From: a virus
Strand: one strand, 5' to 3'
Length of the DNA stretch: 64,000 bases
IMG/VR virus record: IMGVR_UViG_3300005613_000006
Location: 108,879 to 172,878 of that record
The translations under genes and the position numbers were made by a program. Positions 24,858-32,682 of the stretch are shown here, piece by piece. Numbering within the stretch: the stretch's first letter is position 1; the number at the start of each line of letters is the position of its first letter. Under the pieces are notes generated by a model that ran no database searches, had not been told where the DNA came from, and saw nothing but the letters and a program-made list of their open reading frames with translations.

Positions 24858-25560
24858 GTGTGCTTACTTTCTGTAGTTCTTCCAGGTCGCAGCCCTTGCC
24901 ATACCCCCACGTTTTCTCGCCACTCTTTAAGTCTGATGGGCTAACCTTAACGTAGTGTTGTTCACAGCCAAGTCTGTCTCTGTGGGGACTATACGTTTTG
25001 AACTTAACTCGATGCACATGTGTGGCTTTGACAGTATGACATGGATTAAACAATCTCAGCCCGGCCCTATGAGCCCAGCTAGCTATCAAATTGTCGCAGC
25101 CAGGCTTGCCCAAGTAAAAGTCCGTGTTCTCCAGCAATACCGGATGGGCTGGTGCTACAAATACCCAGGCGTCTTGCGTTCGGTGTGGGTTTGGTATTCG
25201 CACCAACGGCTCGCCTTCATATTTCTCCCAGCGAGATAGACACACAAAGTAGTGGGGGTTATGAAACTGTTCTAGCTCCGCAATGGATTCGTCAAACGCT
25301 ATGTCAGCATTGACAATACAACACAGCGTATTTGGTAACAGTTGCTCGGTGGCATATTGGAACAGCGTCTTAAAAGTCGGTCTCTCGTCCAACTCTTTCA
25401 ACACCAGTTTTTGATGCTCACGTATCTGAGCCCCTTTATCCGCCAGCGATATAACTGCATCTATGTGGGGATTCTCCAGGTTTCGACACAGCGCCTCGGC
25501 ATATTCCTCGTTGCGTTGTTCACTTGAAACACATGGCGAATTGATAATCAAGGTAATCAT
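24850..25560 (-). CDS. glycosyltransferase-like protein
   Basis: 236 residues. LCCIVNADIAFD resembles a GT-A DxD strand, and ATHVHRVKFKTYSPHRD near the C-terminus is reminiscent of phage and bacterial glycan-processing proteins. Family assignment is tentative. Last transferase of the cluster. Confidence 0.55.
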   Translation of the reverse strand: MITLIINSPCVSSEQRNEEYAEALCRNLENPHIDAVISLADKGAQIREHQKLVLKELDERPTFKTLFQYATEQLLPNTLCCIVNADIAFDESIAELEQFHNPHYFVCLSRWEKYEGEPLVRIPNPHRTQDAWVFVAPAHPVLLENTDFYLGKPGCDNLIASWAHRAGLRLFNPCHTVKATHVHRVKFKTYSPHRDRLGCEQHYVKVSPSDLKSGEKTWGYGKGCDLEELQKVSTHE

Positions 25561-25973
25561 TTGTCGCCTGGGATACGTCCACAGTTAGGAACAACGTAGG
25601 GAACAAACTCTTTGGGTTGGTCATTCATCGGAATATCCAACGGGAACACTGGAGGGTCTGGAAGTTGGGGAAGTTTCTGCCCCGAGCCATCGCCCTCTAG
25701 TTCTGGTCCCCAGATTATGTCCATCATTCCTGGGCTGTCGCTTTGTAGCAAGTCACTTAGATGCCCGCTTCCGTTTACGCATGGGTGGTATTCCCAGCCT
25801 ATACACGGGTCGAAAAGCAGCGGCCCCTTCATCGCTATGTGTCGATAGTCGTTGTCATAGTCTCGTTCCTCTGGCTCTGGCAGTTTGTCGCGCGGCTCTG
25901 TTATGGCCTTAGCCGCCGCCAGTGGAGCTAGGGCTATCCCAATCCACGTTGCCATAAATCCTCGTCTGTCCAT
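25557..25973 (-). CDS. exported protein with Tat-type leader
   Basis: 138 residues. MDRRGFMATWIGIALAPLAA is a twin-arginine signal (RRxFM then hydrophobic stretch). The mature part is Pro/Asp-rich with DPCIGWEYHPC. A TatA gene lies at 43167. Function unknown. Overlaps 24850-25560 by 4 bases. Confidence 0.65.
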   Translation of the reverse strand: MDRRGFMATWIGIALAPLAAAKAITEPRDKLPEPEERDYDNDYRHIAMKGPLLFDPCIGWEYHPCVNGSGHLSDLLQSDSPGMMDIIWGPELEGDGSGQKLPQLPDPPVFPLDIPMNDQPKEFVPYVVPNCGRIPGDK

Positions 25974-25983
25974 CCTTCTCTCC

Positions 25984-26196
25984 CTACATTAAACAAAGCA
26001 GTAGCATTAGCACACAGCCACTACATGTTAGAAATGTGCGATACTCTACTCCTTCGGGAGCAAGTCCCTCGGGTGTAAATGCGTCTTCCGCAGCCCGATA
26101 CTCTTCTATGGTACGGTACTGCTCTGGCTTTGGTGGGTTGTCGCGAATCTTCTGAGCCGCAATCTCACCCGCACTTTTCTTTTTTCTTCCAAACAT
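25984..26196 (-). CDS. small C-terminally anchored membrane protein
   Basis: 70 residues. Basic N-terminus (FGRKKK), then a hydrophobic Cys-containing tail (LTCSGCVLMLLLCLM). Function unknown. Confidence 0.6.
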   Translation of the reverse strand: MFGRKKKSAGEIAAQKIRDNPPKPEQYRTIEEYRAAEDAFTPEGLAPEGVEYRTFLTCSGCVLMLLLCLM

Positions 26197-26211
26197 TGCT
26201 TGTCCTCTCAG

Positions 26212-26280
26212 TGGAGCGTAAGGGAATCGAACCCTTCTGCCTTCGGTGCGAGCGAAAGCCCTAGCCCACTACGACGCCCC
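26212..26280 (-). tRNA. tRNA-Ala(CGC)
   Basis: 69 nt. G3-U70 present, anticodon stem UUUCG/CGAAG with loop CUCGCAC, T arm AAGGG/CCCUU, discriminator A. Confidence 0.88.
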
Positions 26281-26432
26281 AGTAGTGGCGAATTTGTAGA
26301 ACAGATTGCAACGCTGTCTGACGATGAACTGGTTGCGAATGGTTCTACTGGCCGAGTCACGGTTGCTATTGTATGCTTCGTCATGTGCAGGGACAATGTG
26401 AGAGCCGAGAGTCGTCGCCACTAACCATGTCT
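26281..26432 (-). other. non-coding segment closed by a 9-bp inverted repeat
   Basis: TAGTGGCGA near 26413-26421 can pair with TCGCCACTA near 26282-26290, enclosing about 120 bases without a gene. It lies between a protease gene and tRNA-Ala. It may be a structured RNA or leader. Confidence 0.35.
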
Positions 26433-27383
26433 CTAGTCATCTTCCGAATGACCGTCATGCACTTTCTGCCCACATTCGTCACAGTTGTCGGGCTTGTAGA
26501 GGTAGAATTGATTCTTCCCCTTGGGTTTGCTGACTTTGCCCTCGGCGTCGTCTTCGGTTGCAGCCGCGCCTTCAATGTTCAGCTTCTTTAGTTCTTCCCA
26601 CGTTGGGGGTTTCACCTTGGGGTCAAACAACCAGCTAACACCAGCCTCTTCACCCCACTTCACAAGTTCCCTAACTGGAACCACAAAGTTAAAGGTTTCA
26701 CCGATGCCCTGTGTTAGCATACCCATGTACTGCGGCGTCTGATTCTTCTTCTCAGGGATAATCCAAACCCCGCCGCCTGAGCTACCGGGAAACGCTGGCA
26801 CGGCAGTTTGGTCGAACACTTGTTCGTCAAGGATGCGGCCCACTTGCGACAGTGGCCCCTTGGTGATACTGTTCGCACCGATTTGACCTTGCAAAGAACC
26901 ACAGTGAATCAAGTCAGTACCGGCCTCTGGAATCTTGTCTCCCAGATAGAACTCGGCGCTACCCTCACCAAAATTCTTCTTCAAAATCAACAGAACGGTA
27001 ACATCCCTCTCGTTGTCTGCGTCTGAGTATTTGATGACCTTACAAATCATCTTCTGCTCACCAACAGACCGCCCATCTTCTCGTTCCTCTTTCACAAGAC
27101 CAAGTTCATCGAACTCAACCACCTTGAATTCCTTCCCCTTGATGATGACAGTTCGCACATTGCGCTGGCCGTCTACAACGTGAGCGGCAGAAAGAATGAA
27201 TGTGGTCGGGCGTTTCGTGCCATCCTTCATAGGGATGTCGCGCTTGATAAGAACACCAGACCCCGACCCGCTATCGGTCTTTACCATGACCGAAACCTGT
27301 TGGCAATGTACGGACGCCTCGTCGGCAACCGCCATACCCACTAGTGCTACTAGCACCAGCATTACTCCTAGCAATCTCCTCAT
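26433..27383 (-). CDS. exported trypsin-like serine protease
   Basis: 316 residues. Signal peptide about 1-20 (LGVMLVLVALVGMAVA). His in LSAAHVV, Asp in NERDVTVL and Ser in FPGSSGGG form the chymotrypsin-fold triad. The C-terminus has a CDECGQKVHDGH tail that could bind zinc. Would act outside the cytoplasm, so perhaps on envelope proteins. A second, larger protease is at 39229. Confidence 0.8.
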   Translation of the reverse strand: MRRLLGVMLVLVALVGMAVADEASVHCQQVSVMVKTDSGSGSGVLIKRDIPMKDGTKRPTTFILSAAHVVDGQRNVRTVIIKGKEFKVVEFDELGLVKEEREDGRSVGEQKMICKVIKYSDADNERDVTVLLILKKNFGEGSAEFYLGDKIPEAGTDLIHCGSLQGQIGANSITKGPLSQVGRILDEQVFDQTAVPAFPGSSGGGVWIIPEKKNQTPQYMGMLTQGIGETFNFVVPVRELVKWGEEAGVSWLFDPKVKPPTWEELKKLNIEGAAATEDDAEGKVSKPKGKNQFYLYKPDNCDECGQKVHDGHSEDD

Positions 27384-27423
27384 ATCAAACTCCTTGTTGA
27401 GAAAATCCAGTAACTAGTTACAG

Positions 27424-27507
27424 TGCCGAAGGAGAGACTCGAACTCTCACGGGATTACTCCCACCACGTTCTGAGCGTGGCGCGTCTGCCAATTCCGCCA
27501 CAACGGC
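27424..27507 (-). tRNA. tRNA-Leu(CAG), long variable arm
   Basis: 84 nt. Anticodon stem CCACG/CGUGG with loop CUCAGAA, variable arm GGGAGUAAUCCC, T arm GAGAG/CUCUC, discriminator A. Two U-U mismatches in the acceptor. Its first G is the last base of the upstream TAG stop. Confidence 0.88.
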
Positions 27508-27944
27508 TACTCTTTTTTCATCACCACCCGCAAATTGGGGTCATCAAATACATCATCCGGCTTCTTCCACCGAGGGTCAAAGCCGGTTGCTTGCTTGAAC
27601 GCTTTACGCACTGTGCTAACACAGTTCTCCCCCTTGAGAGAGGTGCGCATCCACCGGAAAATCGAGGCATACTTCCGGTACATAGCGCCGACCAAGGTTC
27701 GGGCATTTGTCGCCATTTTATTCCGCACTTCCGCCGGATAATAGCTGCGAAGCACAAGAATTTCGCCATAGCGATGGTAAAAAGTAGGCCAGTCCACGGT
27801 GAGTACCGCGTCTGGCCCTGCTTGTGCCTCTATTATTGTGTCATCGCCCACGAACATGGCTGCGTGATTCCAGTGACCAGGGCTGGTGTTCTTAGCCTCG
27901 TCAGCGTGTCTCGTCAGCAGTATGTCGCCTACTTCCAAACTCAT
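27507..27944 (-). CDS. YiiX-like permuted papain-fold hydrolase
   Basis: 145 residues. LEVGDILLTRH, WNHAAMFVGDDTIIEAQ (His) and GENCVSTVRKAF (Cys) match the permuted NlpC/P60 family. Start placed at 27944, since earlier ATG lies in tRNA-Thr; the GGGGGCU at the tRNA 3' end then sits where a ribosome site would be. Paralog of 3248-3916. Confidence 0.7.
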   Translation of the reverse strand: MSLEVGDILLTRHADEAKNTSPGHWNHAAMFVGDDTIIEAQAGPDAVLTVDWPTFYHRYGEILVLRSYYPAEVRNKMATNARTLVGAMYRKYASIFRWMRTSLKGENCVSTVRKAFKQATGFDPRWKKPDDVFDDPNLRVVMKKE

Positions 27945-27947
27945 AAG

Positions 27948-28020
27948 AGCCCCCATAGGGAATCGAACCCTATTCTCGTCCTTACCAAGGACGCATGTTA
28001 ACCTTTAGCACCACAGGGGC
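27948..28020 (-). tRNA. tRNA-Thr(GGU)
   Basis: 73 nt. Acceptor GCCCCUG/UGGGGGC, anticodon stem CGUCC/GGACG with loop UUGGUAA, T arm UAGGG/CCCUA, discriminator U. Confidence 0.9.
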
Positions 28021-28225
28021 TATTCATTTGCTTGATGGCTTGTTCAATGCTCTGCGTTGGCTTTGGTCGTTCGGCCTTTGCCATCTGCTCCATTGTCTTC
28101 TTCACCATCAACTTCCGCGCCTTCTTGAGGGCTTTCGCCGTAGGCCGGTTGGCGTTCAGCTTGCCCCACTCTTTCATGTGGCGCTCATTCTCTTTGCGCT
28201 TCTTCTTGTTTGCTTTGCTTCCCAT
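27998..28225 (-). CDS. small basic protein
   Basis: 75 residues, Lys/Arg-rich (SKANKKKRKENERH), likely nucleic-acid binding. The gene ends in the D loop of tRNA-Thr(GGU). AGGAG precedes its ATG. Function unknown. Confidence 0.55.
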   Translation of the reverse strand: MGSKANKKKRKENERHMKEWGKLNANRPTAKALKKARKLMVKKTMEQMAKAERPKPTQSIEQAIKQMNSPCGAKG

Positions 28226-28251
28226 TACAATCTCCTGGTTGAAAAAGCAAA

Positions 28252-28361
28252 GGGTGACGAGTAGAATGCAGGACGATGGGAACCTTCTTCCCTTACTTAT
28301 GAGGAGTCGAACCTCATCAAAACAATTTGGAGTTTCATGTAGTCCTAGCTTGCATTCACCC
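28252..28361 (-). ncRNA. candidate Y-like RNA 2
   Basis: 110 nt. 5' GGGTGAATGCA, GGACTACATG, T-arm copy TGAGG/CCTCA with loop TTCGACT, GGGAA-TTCCC hairpin, and 3' TGCATTC...GTCACCC. Both GGGTGA/TCACCC and GAATGCA/TGCATTC can pair, giving a long closing stem. A CTCCAAA loop resembles a Trp anticodon loop but no acceptor stem exists. Lies just downstream of tRNA-Ala(GGC). Confidence 0.55.
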
Positions 28362-28371
28362 TTTGTCTTAG

Positions 28372-28443
28372 TGGAGCCGAGGGGAATCGAACCCCCAGTC
28401 TGCTGGCTGCCAGCCAGATATGTTCCCGTTACACCACAGCCCC
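28372..28443 (-). tRNA. tRNA-Ala(GGC)
   Basis: 72 nt. G3-U70 present, anticodon loop CUGGCAG, T arm GGGGG/CCCCU, discriminator A. Confidence 0.9.
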
Positions 28444-28445
28444 AG

Positions 28446-28766
28446 TTATCGCTGTTTCTTACCTCTAACCAAACTTCCTGCCATCAGCGGCATGATTTTG
28501 TTTCCTTTGCAGACTTCACAGATGACCCAAGTGTGGTCGTTATGAGGTCCGTATCCCTCTTTCACCTTTCCTCGTCCCTTACATTCCTTACAGGTACGGT
28601 CCAACGCTACAATCGCTACGCTGTGTTGAACGCGCGCCGCAAGACATGAATTACACAAATCTGCAAAGCCGTTGCCTTCACCCTTGATTGCTACTTGGTT
28701 TGTCTGCTCTTTTGATAGCAACTGTTTGCAGTCGTCACAAGTAATCTCAACTATGGTCTTCCTCAT
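28446..28766 (-). CDS. DnaJ-type zinc-finger protein
   Basis: 106 residues. Two CxxCxGxG-like repeats: CKECKGRGKV and CEVCKGNK, plus N-terminal CDDC...CNSC. Resembles the zinc-binding domain of DnaJ without a J domain. Possibly a chaperone-like or regulatory factor. Overlaps the next gene by 4 bases. Confidence 0.65.
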   Translation of the reverse strand: MRKTIVEITCDDCKQLLSKEQTNQVAIKGEGNGFADLCNSCLAARVQHSVAIVALDRTCKECKGRGKVKEGYGPHNDHTWVICEVCKGNKIMPLMAGSLVRGKKQR

Positions 28767-29248
28767 TTGAAAGCCTCGTCCAACAGTAGGTCAACTAGTC
28801 CTTTGATTTCCTTATAGACGGTACTCTGCACCGTCATGTCAAACTTCTTCGTAGCCTTTGTCTTAATCCATTCCCGAAGGTCGTTGCCAAACTCTGCACT
28901 TCGCGCGGCCCAATCACAAACCAGTTCTGCGAGATACACTCTGGGCATCTTGTGTATGCCGCCCTCCCAGTATTCAGGATGGTGCCCATTTGTGTGTATG
29001 TGCTGATAGGTCGCGCCTTCAAACGCTTTGGGATTGTTTTCCTTCACGTCGCCGTGAAGATACTCCCATTCAACTCCATGAAACTTGGAGTTGTCGTGCA
29101 ACTGGCCGTTCGCAATCAGCCGATGCCCCAGTTTGAGTTCGCCTTTCTCTATCAGACGTTCACCTAGAACCTGACAGTTCTTCCTTACGTTGTCAATGTG
29201 TCTCAACAAAACCTTGCGCCGTTTCGCATACGACTCTGGTTCGTTCAT
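28763..29248 (-). CDS. DUF5662-type phage protein
   Basis: 161 residues. LHDNSKFHGVEWEYL, HHPEYWEGG and LAELVCDWAARSAEFG match the all-helical DUF5662 proteins of phages, whose His/Asp residues suggest a metal site. Start at 29248 with AAGGGA upstream. Function unknown. Confidence 0.75.
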   Translation of the reverse strand: MNEPESYAKRRKVLLRHIDNVRKNCQVLGERLIEKGELKLGHRLIANGQLHDNSKFHGVEWEYLHGDVKENNPKAFEGATYQHIHTNGHHPEYWEGGIHKMPRVYLAELVCDWAARSAEFGNDLREWIKTKATKKFDMTVQSTVYKEIKGLVDLLLDEAFK

Positions 29249-29283
29249 TGGAATCCCTTCTACATAGGGTATCAAATCTCAAG

Positions 29284-29361
29284 AGCCCACGCCGAGAATC
29301 GAACTCGGAACCGTTCTTTACGGGAGAACAGTAAGTCCCAACTTTACGCGGGCAAGTGGGC
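29284..29361 (-). tRNA. tRNA-Thr(CGU), C33
   Basis: 78 nt. Anticodon stem GUUCU/AGAAC with loop CCCGUAA, so position 33 is C rather than the near-universal U. D stem is only CCC/GGG around a long loop. T arm CCGAG/CUCGG, discriminator U. Confidence 0.75.
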
Positions 29362-29390
29362 CTGGAGGCGCTCGCATCCTCCTCCATGAG

Positions 29391-29463
29391 TGGAAGCCCT
29401 CGGAATCGAACCGAATCCTGTGGCTTTTCAGACCACCGTACAGACCACTTATACAAGACCTCC
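29391..29463 (-). tRNA. tRNA-Phe(GAA)
   Basis: 73 nt. Anticodon stem GUGGU/GCCAC with loop CUGAAAA, T arm UUCGG/CCGAG, discriminator A. Confidence 0.9.
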
Positions 29464-29468
29464 AAAGG

Positions 29469-29554
29469 CGGAAGTGGGGGGAATCGAACCCTAACCGACC
29501 GTTTTACCGGCGACTGTTTTCAGGACAGTTTAGCACCCAACTGCACTCACTTCC
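29469..29554 (-). tRNA. tRNA-Ser(UGA), C33
   Basis: 86 nt. Acceptor GGAAGUG/CACUUCC, anticodon stem ACUGU/ACAGU with loop CCUGAAA (C33), variable arm CCG/CGG, discriminator G. T stem has only three good pairs (UAGGG/CCCCC). Confidence 0.82.
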
Positions 29555-29930
29555 GTAGTTTGTGTGATTCAAATTTATTGAGTCGCACTTCGTTTTTGGT
29601 TGTTATCTCTGCCCGAGGGATAGAGTAACAATCTCCGTTGTCACAAAGAACAAACAGTAGGTCGCATCCATGACCAAAGGTGGTGATTTTGTTCTCTGTC
29701 TTGTTTGGTCTCACAGTCTTAACCTGAACAACATAGTGTTCATTGCGTTTATACTTGGTCGTTTTCACCTGGACGCGGAGAAACTCTTCATCCTTTTCAA
29801 CTACCAAATCGTATTCCTGATTGTCAATCAGCGGGACCAGGACTGTGAAGCCCAATCTTTGGTACTGAAAGATGGCCGCAGCCATGCCAACAGCGCCTTG
29901 TTCAACCGTGGTTTTTATGTGTTCAAACAT
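29547..29930 (-). CDS. PD-(D/E)XK homing-type endonuclease
   Basis: 127 residues. EQGAVGMAAAIFQYQRLGFTV then YDLVVEKDEEFLRVQVKTTK is the D...E-x-K catalytic core; it resembles the I-Ssp6803I type of homing enzymes. Its stop overlaps tRNA-Ser by 8 bases. Paralogs at 35524 and 36888. Confidence 0.78.
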   Translation of the reverse strand: MFEHIKTTVEQGAVGMAAAIFQYQRLGFTVLVPLIDNQEYDLVVEKDEEFLRVQVKTTKYKRNEHYVVQVKTVRPNKTENKITTFGHGCDLLFVLCDNGDCYSIPRAEITTKNEVRLNKFESHKLRK

Positions 29931-29950
29931 AGCAGTTTCCTTTTTACTAT

Positions 29951-29962
29951 ATTATACACCAA
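29951..29962 (-). promoter_or_regulatory. TTTGGTGTATAAT promoter
   Basis: 21 bases upstream of the endonuclease at 29547-29930. The extended TATAATATAGTA context is shared with the promoters at 34376, 37315 and 41450. Confidence 0.6.
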
Positions 29963-29991
29963 AAGGCGGTTTAGACTACCGTTTTCACCCT

Positions 29992-30231
29992 TCAAACCCA
30001 CTCACTACCATCATCGCTCTTTTTGCGTTTTGGCTTTGGCTTTGGCTTACACAAACACTTTGGCAACTTTACATCAATGTCAATCTCCATATTCATTTCC
30101 AGAGATTGGGTTTGTGTGTTATATCGAAGGTTGTCATCCTTCTTTGCCATTTCTTCCAGCGTCTTAGCGCTAAAGGAATCACCAGTGCATGTCAAGACAC
30201 CGGCTTTCAAAATCACAGTCCACACGTTCAT
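29992..30231 (-). CDS. hypothetical protein
   Basis: 79 residues with a Lys/Pro tail (KPKPKPKRKK). No family recognised. Confidence 0.55.
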   Translation of the reverse strand: MNVWTVILKAGVLTCTGDSFSAKTLEEMAKKDDNLRYNTQTQSLEMNMEIDIDVKLPKCLCKPKPKPKRKKSDDGSEWV

Positions 30232-30251
30232 GCGTTATCCTTTCTATTGAG

Positions 30252-30336
30252 CGGAAGATGGGGGAATCGAACCCGACCGACCGTTTTACCGGCAACTGTT
30301 TTCGAGACAGCTTAGCACCCAACTGCATTATCTTCC
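30252..30336 (-). tRNA. tRNA-Ser(CGA)
   Basis: 85 nt. Acceptor GGAAGAU/AUCUUCC, anticodon loop CUCGAAA, variable arm CCG/CGG, discriminator G. Paralog of tRNA-Ser(UGA) at 29469; outer T-stem positions are again unpaired (UCGGG/CCCCC). Confidence 0.88.
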
Positions 30337-30404
30337 ACAGAACCGTTTTTGATATGGATGAACGGCAACACCCTATGCGCAGCGTCTAACTTCTGCGTCT
30401 GTAC

Positions 30405-30704
30405 TTATAGTCCAAATTGGAAATTCCATCCATTGCGGCCTCGGTATTGAAAATACCAGTTGTACCTACCGTAGTACGGATTGTAGTAATACTGGTATCT
30501 GTAGTCGTATGGTTGATACGGCATCCGGTAGTAGTACGTTGGCGGCACCACGATTGGCGGATACATATATGGCTGCGGTTGCACATGAGCGTGTGGGTTT
30601 GGACAAGGCGGTGCCTTGTGACCATGCCCAGGTTGTTGGGCAAGCGCCATCCCACTAAGGCAGACTACTAGTATCATCGCAGCTATCGCTGTAAGCAATC
30701 TCAT
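30405..30704 (-). CDS. exported Tyr/Pro-rich protein
   Basis: 99 residues. Signal peptide about 1-22 (cleavage after ALAQ-type site), His/Pro segment, then a Tyr-rich chain (YYYRMPYQPYDYRYQYYYNP). Same design as 15313-15621. Overlaps the thioredoxin-fold gene by 4 bases. Confidence 0.65.
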   Translation of the reverse strand: MRLLTAIAAMILVVCLSGMALAQQPGHGHKAPPCPNPHAHVQPQPYMYPPIVVPPTYYYRMPYQPYDYRYQYYYNPYYGRYNWYFQYRGRNGWNFQFGL

Positions 30705-31156
30705 TCGTTCTTCCTCTTATACAGACCATTGTGCCACTTGACAAACTCACTCTTCGTCATGTAGCCGCTAGTTTGCCCCTTGATTGTTTGTTGTACCTTT
30801 TCGTCCCACTGTGTCACGTAGATGGTAGGAACGTCTCCATCCCAAAGTTTGGCCTTCTTGTATGAATCGGCCACGGGCCTCTCTTTATCTATGTCCACAT
30901 AGTAGACGATGTATCTTTCTCTCAGCTTCGGAAGTAGTGGAGCAATCTCTTTCTTGAGTTGCTTACACGGTGTACACCAGTCAGCAGTCAACAGAATCAG
31001 CATCGGCTTCTTCTGTTCGTAGGCCGTCGCCCACGCCTTGCCGTAACTCTCTTGTTCATTCACCTTATCCGCGCTAAGCGCTATCATAATGCCCGCAAAT
31101 AAAACGAGAGCTAACCAAGTTGTAAGGCCGACCCAAAAGTTAACTCTGTTTCTCAT
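30701..31156 (-). CDS. membrane-anchored thioredoxin-like protein
   Basis: 151 residues. Membrane helix about 7-29, then a thioredoxin fold with ADWCTPCK at about 67-74. The CTPC pair indicates redox activity outside the cytoplasm. May help the Cys-containing exported phage proteins fold. Confidence 0.8.
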   Translation of the reverse strand: MRNRVNFWVGLTTWLALVLFAGIMIALSADKVNEQESYGKAWATAYEQKKPMLILLTADWCTPCKQLKKEIAPLLPKLRERYIVYYVDIDKERPVADSYKKAKLWDGDVPTIYVTQWDEKVQQTIKGQTSGYMTKSEFVKWHNGLYKRKNE

Positions 31157-31178
31157 GTTTCCCCTTTTGAAAAACGAT

Positions 31179-31310
31179 GGCGACAAGGGGTAAAAGGACT
31201 AGTTTTACGCGCTCTGCCAGTTAAGCTACCCCCTGTCGAAGTCAGGGGAGTGGGACTCGGACCCACATCTTCGGGTTATCAAGACCATGTAATCCTAAAC
31301 GTCATTCGCC
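31179..31310 (-). ncRNA. candidate Y-like RNA 3 with circularly permuted tRNA body
   Basis: 132 nt. 5' GGCGAATG, GGATTACATG, then in order: T arm GUGGG/CCCAC (loop UCCGAGU), acceptor-like UCCCCUG, short loop, acceptor-like CAGGGGG, U8-A9, and a consensus D arm (GCUUAACUGGCAGAGC), hairpin GUAAAA/UUUUAC, 3' CTTGTCGCC. Thus the tRNA 3' half precedes its 5' half. Ends pair GGCGA/TCGCC. Bacterial YrlA RNAs combine a terminal Ro60-binding stem with a tRNA mimic. The 5' end overlaps the stop of the gene at 31302. Confidence 0.6.
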
Positions 31311-31658
31311 GTCGTTTGGTTCGTATCGGTAATCGGGGTCGTCACTTGGATAGCGTAGTTCTATCACCCTGCGACCCTCACGAAGTTTTTTCAGCAACGT
31401 CGCAATAGTTGCCTGGGCCACTGGTCCAAGTCCTACTTCTGCTTCCTCTGCCAAATCATCCAACAGTCTCGTATCAATCGCAACGTGCAACTCTTCAAAC
31501 TCGGGACCAGTCCCGTCGTCTGGAAGGTCCACAATATCCCATTCCAGGTTGTTGTGGTCTACCATGCTCTTGACTTGATTCCTTCCTTCAAGCACCGCAT
31601 GGTGCCGACTATGCACCATGAACGATGTAGCGAAAGGAAACAGTCTGATACGATACAT
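31302..31658 (-). CDS. hypothetical protein
   Basis: 118 residues, no family recognised. Middle part helical (LLDDLAEEAEVGLG...TLLKKLREG), acidic C-terminus. Its TGA stop lies inside the 5' GGCGAATGA of Y-like RNA 3. Confidence 0.6.
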   Translation of the reverse strand: MYRIRLFPFATSFMVHSRHHAVLEGRNQVKSMVDHNNLEWDIVDLPDDGTGPEFEELHVAIDTRLLDDLAEEAEVGLGPVAQATIATLLKKLREGRRVIELRYPSDDPDYRYEPNDGE

Positions 31659-31675
31659 GTTCTTACCTCCAAGGG

Positions 31676-31747
31676 GTGACCGAGGGGATTTGAACCCCGC
31701 TCTTGCTGATTCACAGTCAGCCGTGCAACCGTTACACTACGGCCACC
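31676..31747 (-). tRNA. tRNA-His(GUG)
   Basis: 72 nt with encoded extra 5' G (position -1) facing C73, the His identity feature. Anticodon stem GCUGA/UCAGC with loop CUGUGAA, T loop UUCAAAU. Confidence 0.93.
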
Positions 31748-31751
31748 ATAT

Positions 31752-32525
31752 TTAACACTTAGCGTTTACCCATCGTTCACCTGGCCAATCCCCAATATCT
31801 ATGCCGTCTGCCTCTGGATTCATCCACAAACTAAACACACTCAAGTTCGACGCCGCGCGAATTATCATACGACACTTGCTCAATGCGTAAGCATCAGCCA
31901 AACACTCTACTCCATGTCGATGTTTGTCGAGGCGGTCGTCGTAGTGTAGACCTATTGGCGACGAAAGACCTTCATTATTTCGCTGTACATTTAACGCCTG
32001 CACTTTTGACCCATATATCTGTTGTAATTGACTTAGAGCCTCCAGGCTGTCAGACGCCACAAATATGTTGTCATAGTTATCTATGACTTTATCAATCTCA
32101 GCGATATATCTCTTCATGTGCGGGTTGAAGGCTATCTTGTCAGTAAATCTTATGTGTACACCCAATGTGTTGTTTAGATTCAACTGTCTTAGACAAGTCT
32201 GAATGTAGTCATTAACTTTGGGTTGCAAAGTCACGTTTTCTTTGTAAAGAGTCCTCATTACTTTGCGGTTGACTTCTTGCATCCCATCCCAACCATAAAA
32301 TCGTGGACGCCCAGGATTAACATGCTCAAAATCTATCCCAGTATAGATTGGTTTGAAGAACTGCTCCCAGCCATTTGGGGTGTGCTTATCCCAGTATTGA
32401 AACCCACCACGCCAAAAAGGAACTGGCATCAAGTTTTCACGTCTTGCACACTGAATTCCGTTTAATACAGAGTGCAGTTCTGAAAAAAAGCCTGATTGAC
32501 GATTGGTGATAAACACTGGTTGCAT
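31752..32525 (-). CDS. fucosyltransferase-like glycosyltransferase
   Basis: 257 residues. LGVHIRFTDK is a variant of the HxRRxD motif (second Arg replaced by Phe), and LSKCRMIIRAASNLSVFSLWM resembles the C-terminal part of this family. Start at 32525, since the longer frame runs through tRNA-Trp. Confidence 0.65.
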   Translation of the reverse strand: MQPVFITNRQSGFFSELHSVLNGIQCARRENLMPVPFWRGGFQYWDKHTPNGWEQFFKPIYTGIDFEHVNPGRPRFYGWDGMQEVNRKVMRTLYKENVTLQPKVNDYIQTCLRQLNLNNTLGVHIRFTDKIAFNPHMKRYIAEIDKVIDNYDNIFVASDSLEALSQLQQIYGSKVQALNVQRNNEGLSSPIGLHYDDRLDKHRHGVECLADAYALSKCRMIIRAASNLSVFSLWMNPEADGIDIGDWPGERWVNAKC

Positions 32526-32541
32526 GGCTTCCCCCCACAAG

Positions 32542-32614
32542 CATACGCCCGATGAATCGAACCCCGCCACGGAGATTTGGAGTCTCTGTCGCCTGCCTTG
32601 GAACATTGGCGTAT
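32542..32614 (-). tRNA. tRNA-Trp(CCA)
   Basis: 73 nt. Acceptor AUACGCC/GGCGUAU, anticodon loop CUCCAAA, discriminator G as in Trp tRNAs. T stem CGGGG/CAUCG has a G-A mismatch. Position 8 is A. Confidence 0.85.
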
Positions 32615-32682
32615 GTAAAACGTCGTTTGCTTGCATTCGCAGATTTGTTTTTGCCCCAGGTTTTTCGTGGTCTGCTTTCTTA

